Shown one piece after another: positions 1 through 7,786 of a stretch of DNA of 52,122 bases. The notes beneath the pieces were generated by a model. The model was not told the origin of the DNA. It saw only the letters and a list, made by a program, of their open reading frames with translations, and ran no database searches. Numbering within the stretch: the stretch's first letter is position 1; each line of letters begins with the position of its first letter. The position numbers and the translations under genes were made by a program. Source of the stretch: Nanobdellota archaeon (GTDB taxonomy: Archaea > Nanobdellota > Nanobdellia > Parvarchaeales > Parvarchaeaceae); assembly GCA_021794235.1 (NCBI GenBank), contig JAJYRE010000007.1, positions 1 to 52,122 of the forward strand, in the 5' to 3' direction.

Positions 1-302
1 TTCAGGAGTCTGTAAAATATTGGCTCTCCTAAATACTTTACTATTTTGGAATCTTTGGGTATAATGTGTATCTTTCTTGCTATAGCAATTGAAATGAAGT
101 TCCCTTCTACAAAGTAAATTTTGCAGTTTTTTGGCAAAGCGAACAGATCTAATATACTTCTTAATGTATTTTTTATCGAGCCGGAAAAGAAAGGGCTCAT
201 ATGTTTTCTTGTCTTTATACCCAATGAGTCAACTAGGAAGACTGTGTTTTTGTGTCCAGCGGCATAAATAAATGCTATTTCGTCTGAATTTATTTTGTCC
301 AT
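1..302 (-). CDS. Partial ORF, N-terminal ~100 aa, probable glycosyltransferase
   Basis: Absent from the supplied track because it runs off the left edge. On the minus strand an ATG at 302 opens a frame with no stop to base 1, beginning MDKINSDEIAFIYAAGHKN. The pattern of alternating hydrophobic strands and helices (for example KIYFVEGNFISIAIARK) resembles the first Rossmann half of GT-B glycosyltransferases, but no catalytic motif is within the window, so the family is a guess. It is divergent from the sugar epimerase at 353, with only about 50 bases between the two starts, so the two promoters must overlap. A sugar-metabolism neighbour supports the guess weakly. Confidence 0.6.
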   Translation of the reverse strand, partial: MDKINSDEIAFIYAAGHKNTVFLVDSLGIKTRKHMSPFFSGSIKNTLRSILDLFALPKNCKIYFVEGNFISIAIARKIHIIPKDSKIVKYLGEPIFYRLL

Positions 303-352
303 TTAGATTATAAATCTATAAAGTATTTAAGGGATACCCAGCAGATTTTTAT

Positions 353-1255
353 ATGAACATTTTTGTAGTCGGTGGTGCAGGATTTATAGGTTCTGAAATA
401 GCCAAACAGTGTAAAGACAGGGGTTTTTCAGTGTCCGTTATGGATCTAAAGCCCAGTAAAATAGACGGTGTTGACTCTATAATTAAAGATACAACCAACC
501 CAGATGTTCCTAACCTCGATCTGTCCAACTATGATGTCTTAATAATGCTGGCCGCAGTAACCAACCAGGTAGAGTTTCAGAAAAATGCTATCAAATCTTT
601 TTCAACAAATGTAATAGGGTTACTCAATATACTGGAAGCCGCGCGTAAGTCTAAAATAAAAAAAGTTGCATTTGCATCCTCATCAGCAGTTTATGGGAAT
701 ACAAGTGAGATAGAGAATGAAGACATGCCAATATACCCCGACAAAGCAAATATGTATTCGACTTCAAAAATAATGGGAGAACACTTATTTAACAATTATG
801 TTAAAAACGGATTTTTTGAGGGTGTTGCTATGAGATACTTCAATACATACGGGGTAGGCGAGAACGACAAGGGCGATTATAAGAGCATAGTTTCAATATT
901 TCTGGAAGAGATAAAGAAAAAAAATACAGCAACGGTCTACGGCGACGGTGAACAGAAGAGAGATATGATCCACGTAAAAGATACTGCTAGAATAAGCGTA
1001 GAACTCGCCTTGAATCATTCTGGTACCTTTAATGTAGGCACAGGGAATGCAACTTCGTGGAATACAATATTAGATATTCTAGAAAGCAATGGACTAAGAT
1101 TCGAAAGAAAATACATTAAAAACCCAATTAACGATTATCAAAAATTCACCCAAGCAGATACTGAAAAATTATCGGGACAGGGGTTGAAGGCAAATATTAC
1201 AATAGAAGATGGCGTAAAAGAACTAATTGATTACTATAATATCACACAGCAATAA
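353..1255 (+). CDS. NAD-dependent epimerase/dehydratase (nucleotide-sugar, extended SDR)
   Basis: A 300-residue extended short-chain dehydrogenase of the GalE/RmlB group, which changes the sugar of an NDP-sugar using bound NAD. The dinucleotide motif GGAGFIG is at residues 7-13, a conserved Ser cluster at 109-111 (ASSSAVYG) and the catalytic YxxxK at Tyr135/Lys139. The C-terminal substrate half is present, and length is close to the 300-330 typical of the family. The exact sugar cannot be told. The gene is divergent from the probable glycosyltransferase at the window edge, so the pair may supply and use a sugar for cell-surface glycans. Start ATG is 51 bases from the opposite start, leaving a very short or no leader. 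Confidence 0.88.
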   Translation: MNIFVVGGAGFIGSEIAKQCKDRGFSVSVMDLKPSKIDGVDSIIKDTTNPDVPNLDLSNYDVLIMLAAVTNQVEFQKNAIKSFSTNVIGLLNILEAARKSKIKKVAFASSSAVYGNTSEIENEDMPIYPDKANMYSTSKIMGEHLFNNYVKNGFFEGVAMRYFNTYGVGENDKGDYKSIVSIFLEEIKKKNTATVYGDGEQKRDMIHVKDTARISVELALNHSGTFNVGTGNATSWNTILDILESNGLRFERKYIKNPINDYQKFTQADTEKLSGQGLKANITIEDGVKELIDYYNITQQ

Positions 1256-1286
1256 TGCTTATATTATCTGTAACTTAAATCTAAGT

Positions 1287-1610
1287 ATGGTAAAACTCTT
1301 AACAATCGCAGTAAGCAAGGAACCTGAAAAGATAAGCCTGGCTTTGGGCTTCAGCAGGAGACAAAAAGAAAAAGGACATGAAGTGAGATTCCTGTTTTTC
1401 GGACCAAGCGAATCCGCGATAGCTGAAAATTCAGAGTTAGCAAAGCAGATAACGGAGAGTTTTCCGGGCGCGGAAAGACCAAAAGCCTGCGTATTCATAG
1501 CCGAGAGAGGTAAAATAAAGGAGAAACTGAGCAGCATGGTTGAACTCCTGCCGGCAGGAGAGTTCATAACTACCAGCATAGAAGAAGGTTTCGTTCCTAT
1601 AACATTCTAA
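1287..1610 (+). CDS. DsrE-like small protein
   Basis: A protein of about 107 residues. The track starts at 1227, inside the preceding gene, but the ATG at 1287 begins a clean first beta strand (MVKLLTIAVSKEPEK) and lies after the epimerase stop, so I choose it. The pattern of strand, helix carrying a run of basic residues, strand FLFFGPSE, helix, strand and a closing EGFVPITF fits the DsrE/TusD-like fold, a flavodoxin-like fold used in sulfur relay. No cysteine typical of active DsrE proteins occupies the usual helix position; the single Cys is in the middle (KACVF). Role unknown. A second DsrE-like gene lies at 30135. Confidence 0.6.
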   Translation: MVKLLTIAVSKEPEKISLALGFSRRQKEKGHEVRFLFFGPSESAIAENSELAKQITESFPGAERPKACVFIAERGKIKEKLSSMVELLPAGEFITTSIEEGFVPITF

Positions 1611-1693
1611 ATCGATTGCGGCTACCAAACCGGTTATAACGTATAAGTTTTATTATTTAATTACCTCCAATGCTAATATCGTTAGTGAGTACT

Positions 1694-1777
1694 GCTGGGA
1701 TAGCGCAGCCTGGTAACGCGTCGGTCTCGAGAACCGATTTCCGCAAGGATTCGCAGGTTCAAATCCTGCTCCCAGCG
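1694..1777 (+). tRNA. tRNA-Ser (anticodon CGA)
   Basis: The acceptor stem GCTGGGA pairs with TCCCAGC, followed by discriminator G and no encoded CCA. The anticodon stem TCGGT/ACCGA encloses loop CTCGAGA, giving anticodon CGA (codon UCG). A long variable arm (TCC-GCAA-GGA) and a T-arm with TTCAAAT mark a type II tRNA. Length 84 with no intron visible. An AT-rich box lies about 40 bases upstream. Confidence 0.93.
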
Positions 1778-1884
1778 TATATATATTCTAAAGTTTTCTA
1801 TGGAATTTTCACTCTAAATTTAAGTTAACATTTAGGTTATTCTGGAGTAGTAAACTATATAAACGATAATGCTCTAAAATGTAG

Positions 1885-3369
1885 ATGGTGAAAATAATCC
1901 ATACAGATCCCAAGACACAAAGAAAACACGTCAGGATACGCTTGGAGATATTTACTGTGCTAGTAGTTGCAGTTTTGGCAACAGTTCTATTCCTATCATT
2001 TGCTAATGTATACACCGGAAACTCGCTCAATTCTGCACAGAGCACCCTAGTGACCGAAACCGGTAAAGTCAGTACACTCAACAACACTGTATCATCCCTT
2101 AACAGTACATTAAACTCGTATAGCGTTAAAATGGGTTCATTCGCTGCAAACGTTTCCGTACAGGCTCAGAAAATACAAAAATTGACAGCAGAACTGCAAG
2201 TCCTGCAGGGTAACAACTCGGATTTGTCGGCCAATAATTCTGCTTTGAAAGGCCTGATAGCACAGCTGCAGGCAAACAGCTTTAACGATGCATTTTCGAT
2301 ACAGGCTCTACAATCAACCATTTCTAGACTCGATTCCATCAATTCTGCGCTGAAGGTAAATAACAATTCATACAATAAACTGCTTGAAAATTATATGCCT
2401 GAGAACTTCTTTAGCTTAAAATTACCAACTAGTTTCAATACCACTACGCCTTTATCTTTTATTAACTATTCAATGTTAAGTGCCACCGCATATAATGGGT
2501 CATACGTTTTGGCAGTTGGCAGCAATGGAACCATGCCGATAGCTGGTCTTTACAACTCATCGTCTAATAATGCCGGTTTTTACTTTAAAAATAACATTAT
2601 AGGTTTGACTCTGGAGTCACAATATAAAAATTGTGGGTTTTCAGCTGTTGCATCAAATGGCAACGAATTCTTAATAGCTGCAATATGCAAACCTAATTCG
2701 AGCACTTTCAACGCTCAATATTTCATTTACAATAACGGCAATTTTGCAAATGTTACCAGCAGCATAAACACTGGTAAAGATTTTGTGCCGATGGCGATGT
2801 CATACAATGGTAACTCGTATCTCATAGTAGGATACTATCCATTTAATAAAACGTGGCTGAACACCTCTAAGGCTTCGGGACTTTTCTCATACAGCGCTTC
2901 AAATGGCCTGAAAAACTTAACTGGCATTATCCCAGCAAACACATTTTCAAATAAAATATTTTCGAGTGTGACATGGGACGGATCCCAGTATGCGATATTG
3001 ACACTGGGCAACAATGACACCGTGTATAATGGCGCTTTTTCCGGGGCAAACATAACAATGTACGACCCAGTAAATTCCAGTTTCACTACTCAATACAACC
3101 TATCAGGAGAAGTGATAGTAAACTATGGTAACGGCGGAATAGTGTGGGATGGGGCTAACTTCCTTATAGCAAATGCTGTATCTGGTGGGTTTATTACAGG
3201 CATATTTAACCCTACTTTCAAAAGATACATAGAAATTAATAATACGGTTGGCGTACCTGGTCAAGGTCTTGCATGGAATGGTTATGAACTCTTTATACCC
3301 GGTCTTGGATCCAACGGAATTTCTCCTTTCTTATATGTGTATAATAACTCACCTTGGAAACCGGTCTGA
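1885..3369 (+). CDS. Membrane-anchored surface protein with coiled coil and predicted beta-propeller
   Basis: 494 residues. A basic cytoplasmic N-terminus is followed by one transmembrane helix (about 23-42), a heptad-like Leu/Ser/Asn-rich coiled coil (about 50-170), then six repeats of a motif like 'W/Y-D/N-G-x-x-Y/F-L-I' near residues 203, 258, 308, 364, 421 and 464. Repeats about 44-57 residues apart are what a six-bladed beta-propeller would give. Many NxS/T sequons suggest N-glycosylation outside the cell. A TATA box (ctatataaac) lies about 27 bases before the ATG, so the mRNA is probably leaderless. Function unknown; a stalk-and-head adhesin or sensor is one reading. The topology is my inference from sequence. 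Confidence 0.8.
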   Translation: MVKIIHTDPKTQRKHVRIRLEIFTVLVVAVLATVLFLSFANVYTGNSLNSAQSTLVTETGKVSTLNNTVSSLNSTLNSYSVKMGSFAANVSVQAQKIQKLTAELQVLQGNNSDLSANNSALKGLIAQLQANSFNDAFSIQALQSTISRLDSINSALKVNNNSYNKLLENYMPENFFSLKLPTSFNTTTPLSFINYSMLSATAYNGSYVLAVGSNGTMPIAGLYNSSSNNAGFYFKNNIIGLTLESQYKNCGFSAVASNGNEFLIAAICKPNSSTFNAQYFIYNNGNFANVTSSINTGKDFVPMAMSYNGNSYLIVGYYPFNKTWLNTSKASGLFSYSASNGLKNLTGIIPANTFSNKIFSSVTWDGSQYAILTLGNNDTVYNGAFSGANITMYDPVNSSFTTQYNLSGEVIVNYGNGGIVWDGANFLIANAVSGGFITGIFNPTFKRYIEINNTVGVPGQGLAWNGYELFIPGLGSNGISPFLYVYNNSPWKPV

Positions 3370-3394
3370 ATCAACTCTTTTGCCGGGCTCAATC

Positions 3395-3871
3395 CTACTG
3401 ATATAATCTAATGTGGTAATTGTTCAGTTTCTGTGAGTCGTCGAAAAGAAATGTCGCATCCACGCTTCTGCCGTTCAAAACGTGCGGCAGCCACACCCTG
3501 TCATCATCCCACATGCTTTCGAACGGTATCTCTTTCATATCGAACCATTTCGGAGCCATCTCCTCACTTTCCGCAGGTTCTCCGCTCCAGTCCCTGCAGA
3601 CAAAAACGTGCATTTCCTGGTCGAATTCCGGTTTTCCGTCGAAAAAGAACTTTATCTCACCGATTTTTGAATAATCTTTAGGAACGACAGAAATCTCCTC
3701 TTGCGTCTCCCGCAGCATCGCGTCCTCTAGAGACTCGCCTTCCTTAAGCTTGCCGCCAACGCCGTTCCACTTTCCCATTCCGAAACCGCGCTTCTTCATC
3801 GCAAGAAGTATCTTATTTTCTTTGACTAGGAGGCACAACGTAACTTTTCGCAGTTCCCTCTCACCGTCCAT
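3395..3871 (-). CDS. Nudix hydrolase, MTH1 (8-oxo-dGTP diphosphatase)-like
   Basis: 158 residues with a perfect Nudix box: Gly40, five residues, Glu46, seven residues, then RETQEE at 54-59. The family hydrolyses nucleoside diphosphates linked to another group. The surrounding sequence (MKKRGFGMGKWNGVGGK before the box; WFDMKEIPFESMWDDD later) follows the layout of animal MTH1/NUDT1, which removes oxidised purine nucleotides from the dNTP pool. Length also matches MTH1 (about 156). Substrate is inferred from this resemblance. It converges on the surface-protein gene at 1885; the dCTPase-like gene at 4782 is a second pool-cleaning enzyme nearby. Confidence 0.88.
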   Translation of the reverse strand: MDGERELRKVTLCLLVKENKILLAMKKRGFGMGKWNGVGGKLKEGESLEDAMLRETQEEISVVPKDYSKIGEIKFFFDGKPEFDQEMHVFVCRDWSGEPAESEEMAPKWFDMKEIPFESMWDDDRVWLPHVLNGRSVDATFLFDDSQKLNNYHIRLYQ

Positions 3872-4047
3872 TCTTTGGAATAAACGCGGAAAGTTAAATA
3901 GTTATTCGTTAAACTTCATGCCGGCTATACCGAATAATCCATTCATAAAGTGCTGAATTTCATCACAGTGCCTCAAAAATGAAACTTCGACCGTAAATCG
4001 TGCAAATTTATGCTAACGTTTAAATATATTGCCATACTAAAACGTAG

Positions 4048-4749
4048 ATGGATTCCAAGGAAAGAAATCATGGAAGCAATCCGAAAGAAACCGGAGCAAG
4101 TAAAAAGAGCGTCAAGCTTCCGCTGATTATAATAGTTCCTGCAGTCATCGTCATAGCGGTTGTGGTAGTCCTCTCAATATTCGTTTTACATCTAGGGAGT
4201 TCAGCCCCTTCAGTGAGTTACACTCCGGTAACAGCATTTTCACCCTCATCGTTGGCATCTATAATAGGAGGAAACTGGACACTGGCCTACAATAAGACTG
4301 TAAACTCGACATTTGTAAAAGCACAGGCGACATCGTTTCCACCGGGTACAATATCAGCGAACGTGCAGGAGTTCATACCCTCCTCGGAGATTTCAGCACT
4401 GAAATCAAACTCCACATCCAAGGGACCATCGCAGGCATTTTCATCCGATGTCTTCTATCTGAATTCATCATCATCTGCTAAATTGGTTTTCAGCTATATC
4501 CAGCAGTCGGTAAGTGCTCAGTACGGAAACAATACAGGAATTAAATTTAATACGAGTTCCGTCGGAAGCTCCAGCATGGTTTACGTAAACGGGCTGCTGA
4601 ATGCAACAAATAATACACCGGAAAAAATAAGCTATGCTTACATCGTAAACGGAAAGGATTTCATTTTGGACACTGCCATAAACAGCAGCTTCACCTATAA
4701 AAATGCGGAAAGTATGGCTACTTACCCATTTTCGGGCAGCTTGGCGTAA
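4048..4749 (+). CDS. Single-pass exported protein, Ser/Asn-rich, unknown function
   Basis: 233 residues. A charged N-terminal tail of about 24 residues is followed by a strong Ile/Val transmembrane helix (about 25-48) and an outside domain rich in Ser, Thr and Asn with several NxS/T sequons. The outside part shows alternating hydrophobic strands (for example FILDTAINSSF) typical of a small beta-rich domain, but I recognise no family. It resembles in layout the exported protein at 35220. A TATA-like box (gtttaaatata) lies about 25 bases before the ATG, suggesting a leaderless transcript. Confidence 0.7.
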   Translation: MDSKERNHGSNPKETGASKKSVKLPLIIIVPAVIVIAVVVVLSIFVLHLGSSAPSVSYTPVTAFSPSSLASIIGGNWTLAYNKTVNSTFVKAQATSFPPGTISANVQEFIPSSEISALKSNSTSKGPSQAFSSDVFYLNSSSSAKLVFSYIQQSVSAQYGNNTGIKFNTSSVGSSSMVYVNGLLNATNNTPEKISYAYIVNGKDFILDTAINSSFTYKNAESMATYPFSGSLA

Positions 4750-4781
4750 AACGAATTAAATAACCATTTCTTAATAAAAAC

Positions 4782-5150
4782 ATGGGAAAGGACCTGAGTG
4801 AATTAACAGAGATAGCAAAAAACTTCATAGACGAAAGGGACTGGAGGCAGTTCCAGACGGCCAAGGAGCTGGCGATAGGCGTCTCCGTGGAAGCCAATGA
4901 GTTATTGGAATTATTCCAATGGAACGACGGAAAAGAGCTGGATAAAATGCTGATGAGCGGAGATGATCAGGAACTATCCAGAAAAATAAAGAATGAAACA
5001 GCTGATGTGTTATTCGCCTGTCTCGCGATGGCAGACCACCTTAATTTTGACTTAGAACAGGCTTTCACAGACAAGCTGAAGGCACTGGGCGACAGGTACA
5101 AAAAAGAGGATGTAAAGGGCAAAGTAGTGAAGATACCTGAATACAAGTAG
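4782..5150 (+). CDS. MazG-like NTP pyrophosphohydrolase, DCTPP1/RS21-C6 type
   Basis: 122 residues of the all-alpha NTP pyrophosphatase superfamily, which cleaves (d)NTPs to NMP and pyrophosphate. The metal-binding motif ExxE is at Glu37/Glu40 (EANE) and ExxD at Glu72/Asp75 (ETAD). The stretch FIDERDWRQFQTAKELA followed by a downstream LFQW matches the signature region of the dCTPase DCTPP1 (RS21-C6). The likely job is to remove non-canonical or excess dCTP. Lies 32 bases after the exported protein gene, with its own AT-rich box, so it may be transcribed alone. Confidence 0.88.
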   Translation: MGKDLSELTEIAKNFIDERDWRQFQTAKELAIGVSVEANELLELFQWNDGKELDKMLMSGDDQELSRKIKNETADVLFACLAMADHLNFDLEQAFTDKLKALGDRYKKEDVKGKVVKIPEYK

Positions 5151-5233
5151 TATTTTCATTTCCATTCTTCTCTAATATCTAGTTTTAGGTGTTCTTATTG
5201 GATAGAATCGTAAAACTTAAATCGTAAACTTTT

Positions 5234-5254
5234 TATACTAGTATAACTAGTATA
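5234..5254. promoter_or_regulatory. Candidate operator: tandem 9-bp repeats with 12-bp palindrome
   Basis: Bases 5237-5245 and 5246-5254 are two exact, adjacent copies of ACTAGTATA, and 5234-5245 (TATACTAGTATA) is a perfect palindrome. The array ends 4 bases before the ATG of the RHH-MNT gene and overlaps the expected TATA/transcription start. Ribbon-helix-helix repressors bind such closely spaced repeats, and the downstream protein begins with an RHH domain, so autoregulation is the likely use. Confidence 0.65.
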
Positions 5255-5258
5255 ACTT

Positions 5259-5750
5259 ATGAATATAAGTGTAAAAAATGTAAATGAGGCAACTTTCAGA
5301 AAACTGAAGGCTATGTCGGCAGAATTGCAAAAATCAATGGGAGAAGCACTGACGGAGGCTGCAAATGAATGGATTGATAAAAATAGAAAAATATTGTCAG
5401 GCTTGGAAAATATAGTAGAAAAAGCAAAAACTGACAAAGACGTAGTTGCGGTAATACTGTTCGGCAGTTTTGCCAGAAGAGAGCCGACGTTCAGGGACGT
5501 CGACGTAGCTATCCTCCTCAAAGACGGGAAATACGATTATGTTAAGAAGGAAACAGATTACTGGCCTTCTGATATCTTTGATGTATCAATACTCAATAGA
5601 CTGCCCCTGAATGTTGCGGCAGCGGTTCTCGAAGGGGGAAAAATTCTGTTCGTATCAGATTGGAATGAATTGGAGGACTTTTCGATTAGGGTGGTAAAAC
5701 AGTGGTCTGATCTTAAACCGTTATACCGTGAACTTATATCGTCTGAATAG
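5259..5750 (+). CDS. MNT-type antitoxin with N-terminal ribbon-helix-helix domain
   Basis: 163 residues. Residues 1-40 (MNISVKNVNEATFRKLKAMS...) look like a ribbon-helix-helix DNA-binding domain. Residues 60-150 are a minimal nucleotidyltransferase: Gly69-Ser70 and Asp80-Val-Asp82 (GSFARREPTFRDVDVA) form the GS...DxD catalytic motif, with a further FDVSIL strand. In the established MntA/HepT systems the nucleotidyltransferase adds AMP units to the HEPN toxin and silences it. The HEPN gene follows after 2 bases. Free-standing MntA lacks a DNA-binding domain, so this fusion probably joins toxin neutralisation and autorepression in one chain; the repeats just upstream fit that. Confidence 0.85.
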   Translation: MNISVKNVNEATFRKLKAMSAELQKSMGEALTEAANEWIDKNRKILSGLENIVEKAKTDKDVVAVILFGSFARREPTFRDVDVAILLKDGKYDYVKKETDYWPSDIFDVSILNRLPLNVAAAVLEGGKILFVSDWNELEDFSIRVVKQWSDLKPLYRELISSE

Positions 5751-5752
5751 GC

Positions 5753-6178
5753 ATGGAAGAAAAAATAGGAGAAAGAATCGGCGGAAGACTTTCTAAACTA
5801 GAAAGTTGTTTGACATTGCTAAAGAAAATGACTCCAGATACGTATGAAAAATACAAGGATTCCGGGATGGAAGTGAAATGGGATCTGGAGAGGGGTCTGC
5901 AACTCATAAGTGAAATCGAATTTGACATTGTGGTGCTTTTGAGCAAAGCATTGAAGAAGGGGCCGTTTGGCGAAGAATCCTCTCTTTTAATGTCCGTTTC
6001 AAAAGAACTGGGTGAAAATATTGTAGTGACTATAAAGGAAAGAAGAAGGCTGAGAAATGAATTGGTGCACGCTTACACTATAGATAATGACGAACAGGTA
6101 TTTGATCAGGCTGCGGATACGGGAGATGTAGAAAGATTCAACCGTGCTGTAAAAGAATTGCTCGGAAAATTGAAGTGA
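5753..6178 (+). CDS. HEPN-domain toxin (HepT-like ribonuclease)
   Basis: 141 residues, all helical. The RX4HXY active-site motif of HEPN ribonucleases is present near residues 104-111 (RNELVHAY). It starts 2 bases after the MNT gene and is surely co-transcribed. Known HepT toxins cut tRNA or mRNA and are inactivated by AMP addition to the tyrosine of this motif by the partner MNT protein. An acidic patch (DNDEQ) follows the motif. Toxic activity here is inferred from the motif and the gene pair. The sequence differs a good deal from the second HEPN protein at 13833, so the two loci are not a recent duplication. Confidence 0.85.
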   Translation: MEEKIGERIGGRLSKLESCLTLLKKMTPDTYEKYKDSGMEVKWDLERGLQLISEIEFDIVVLLSKALKKGPFGEESSLLMSVSKELGENIVVTIKERRRLRNELVHAYTIDNDEQVFDQAADTGDVERFNRAVKELLGKLK

Positions 6179-6256
6179 CGCGTTGCCGTATTTTTAATAC
6201 GAACTTTTATTATCGATAAATGATTTATAGTCGTTTGTATCTAAATTATTATAGCA

Positions 6257-7672
6257 ATGGAAGACAGAGACCTAAGCCCGAAAAAGTCCTACCTGCAGAC
6301 ATTCAAAAGCGGCGTATCCAGATTCATAAAGGAAGAACTCAAAACGAACCAGAAGCTAAATTCCATGAGCAGCGACAGGACCATAGACGGCTTCATAAAT
6401 CCTACCATATACGCGAATGCCGACAGGAGCCGGCTGATTGCCGTATGCGGGATAAAATCGGATGAAGCTACGTATAACAAAGGACTGGGAAAACTGCTCA
6501 ATACGGTGTCAGGAGATTCTCTCTTCGTTTACAAGAAGCAGTACAGGGATCTGTCAGTAAGAGTTGAATCCGAAGATAATTTAAGATTGAATACCCTTAA
6601 GCTGCGCGGTACAAGCAACGGGGCAGACGTGTTCAAGATAGAATACTCAAAGTCAAAATCCATAGAGTCGGCCAGCATATCCATGGACATATCAAAGGAT
6701 TTTATAGAAAGCGGCTACGGAACGGACCTGTTCAACTCGGTGTGGAAGAAGACGCTGCTCAGCTGTCTTATGCCCGATCCCAGTGAGGAGAAAAAAGTTG
6801 TCGATACAATAGCTGCAAAGCTGAAAGCATTCGGTGCCGTCATATACAAGGGTGACATAGGGGTAGACGCTATATCAGGGTACAGGGACTTAAAGGGCAG
6901 GATTGAGGAGGAGGTGATATTCCCGTTTCTGCACCAGTCAGAATTGGAGTCATTGAATAAGCTTACGAGACAGAACGATCTAGGAGCTGCAAGAATAAAT
7001 GCCGCACTGTTCTACGGACCCACCGGAAACGGTAAAACGCTTATGGCCAAGGCCTTGTCTAACAACAGCGATATAAAATTCATATATCTCCCGTTATCGA
7101 AAGTGTTCTCAAAATACTACAGTGAATCTCCGAAGAGGATGGCGGAGCTGCTAGACAACGTGGAGAACTACAGCAGGAGAGAGGGAAAGACGATGCTCTT
7201 CATAGACGAGCTTGAGTACATAAGCAAAAGGAGCTATGAGACTTCGACCGATCTGGAGGATTCCAGGGTGATAGACACTATACTGACTAAACTGGACGGG
7301 ATACTGACGGATAGCAGAGACCTGCTTGTCGTAGGTGCAACCAACTTCAAGGATGCAATAGACGACGCACTCCTGTCGCGCTTCGACACGAAGATATACT
7401 TCGGCCTGCCGACACTGGATGATAGAGTCGAAATACTCCATTCCTACGCTACACAATTATCTGAAAGTGATTTGCATTCTCTGGCAGCAAAGACCGAAGG
7501 ACTCTCCTGCAGGGACCTGTCGGGTCTTACGATGAAGGCGGGGAAATATTTCTTGTTTGACAGGACTAAGGGTCTTGCTAAAGAGGAAATCCCCGGTTTA
7601 CAATACTACATAAAGGCTCTAAACCAGTACAAATCCGATTCAAAAGCCGGCGTTGAAGGGTTGTACAGCTGA
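6257..7672 (+). CDS. AAA+ ATPase with unrecognised N-terminal domain
   Basis: 471 residues. The AAA module fills the second half: Walker A GPTGNGKT near 254-261, Walker B MLFIDELE near 311-318, sensor 1 GATN near 359, and an arginine finger in DDALLSRFD. This is the classic AAA clade of PAN/Cdc48/spastin. The first 220 residues are mixed alpha/beta and do not look like the coiled coil plus OB of the proteasome ATPase PAN or the Cdc48 N domain, so this is probably not the proteasome unfoldase. A second AAA module is absent. The short 75-residue tail carries the small helical subdomain. It follows the toxin-antitoxin pair and precedes a NYN gene on the same strand. Substrate unknown. Confidence 0.85.
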   Translation: MEDRDLSPKKSYLQTFKSGVSRFIKEELKTNQKLNSMSSDRTIDGFINPTIYANADRSRLIAVCGIKSDEATYNKGLGKLLNTVSGDSLFVYKKQYRDLSVRVESEDNLRLNTLKLRGTSNGADVFKIEYSKSKSIESASISMDISKDFIESGYGTDLFNSVWKKTLLSCLMPDPSEEKKVVDTIAAKLKAFGAVIYKGDIGVDAISGYRDLKGRIEEEVIFPFLHQSELESLNKLTRQNDLGAARINAALFYGPTGNGKTLMAKALSNNSDIKFIYLPLSKVFSKYYSESPKRMAELLDNVENYSRREGKTMLFIDELEYISKRSYETSTDLEDSRVIDTILTKLDGILTDSRDLLVVGATNFKDAIDDALLSRFDTKIYFGLPTLDDRVEILHSYATQLSESDLHSLAAKTEGLSCRDLSGLTMKAGKYFLFDRTKGLAKEEIPGLQYYIKALNQYKSDSKAGVEGLYS

Positions 7673-7786
7673 TGTACCATAAGTTTGTATACAGTTTGCC
7701 AAATAATTCTTCTCAGCAAATAGAATCGATTTTATAAACAATACATTCAATGAAAACTTTATAAATAGCACGCATCTCTATCGGAT

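Noticed and set aside
6220-6465. 81-aa ORF at the start of the AAA+ gene
   Set aside because: Out-of-frame shadow rich in Arg/His/Gln; the AAA+ frame continues for 471 residues.
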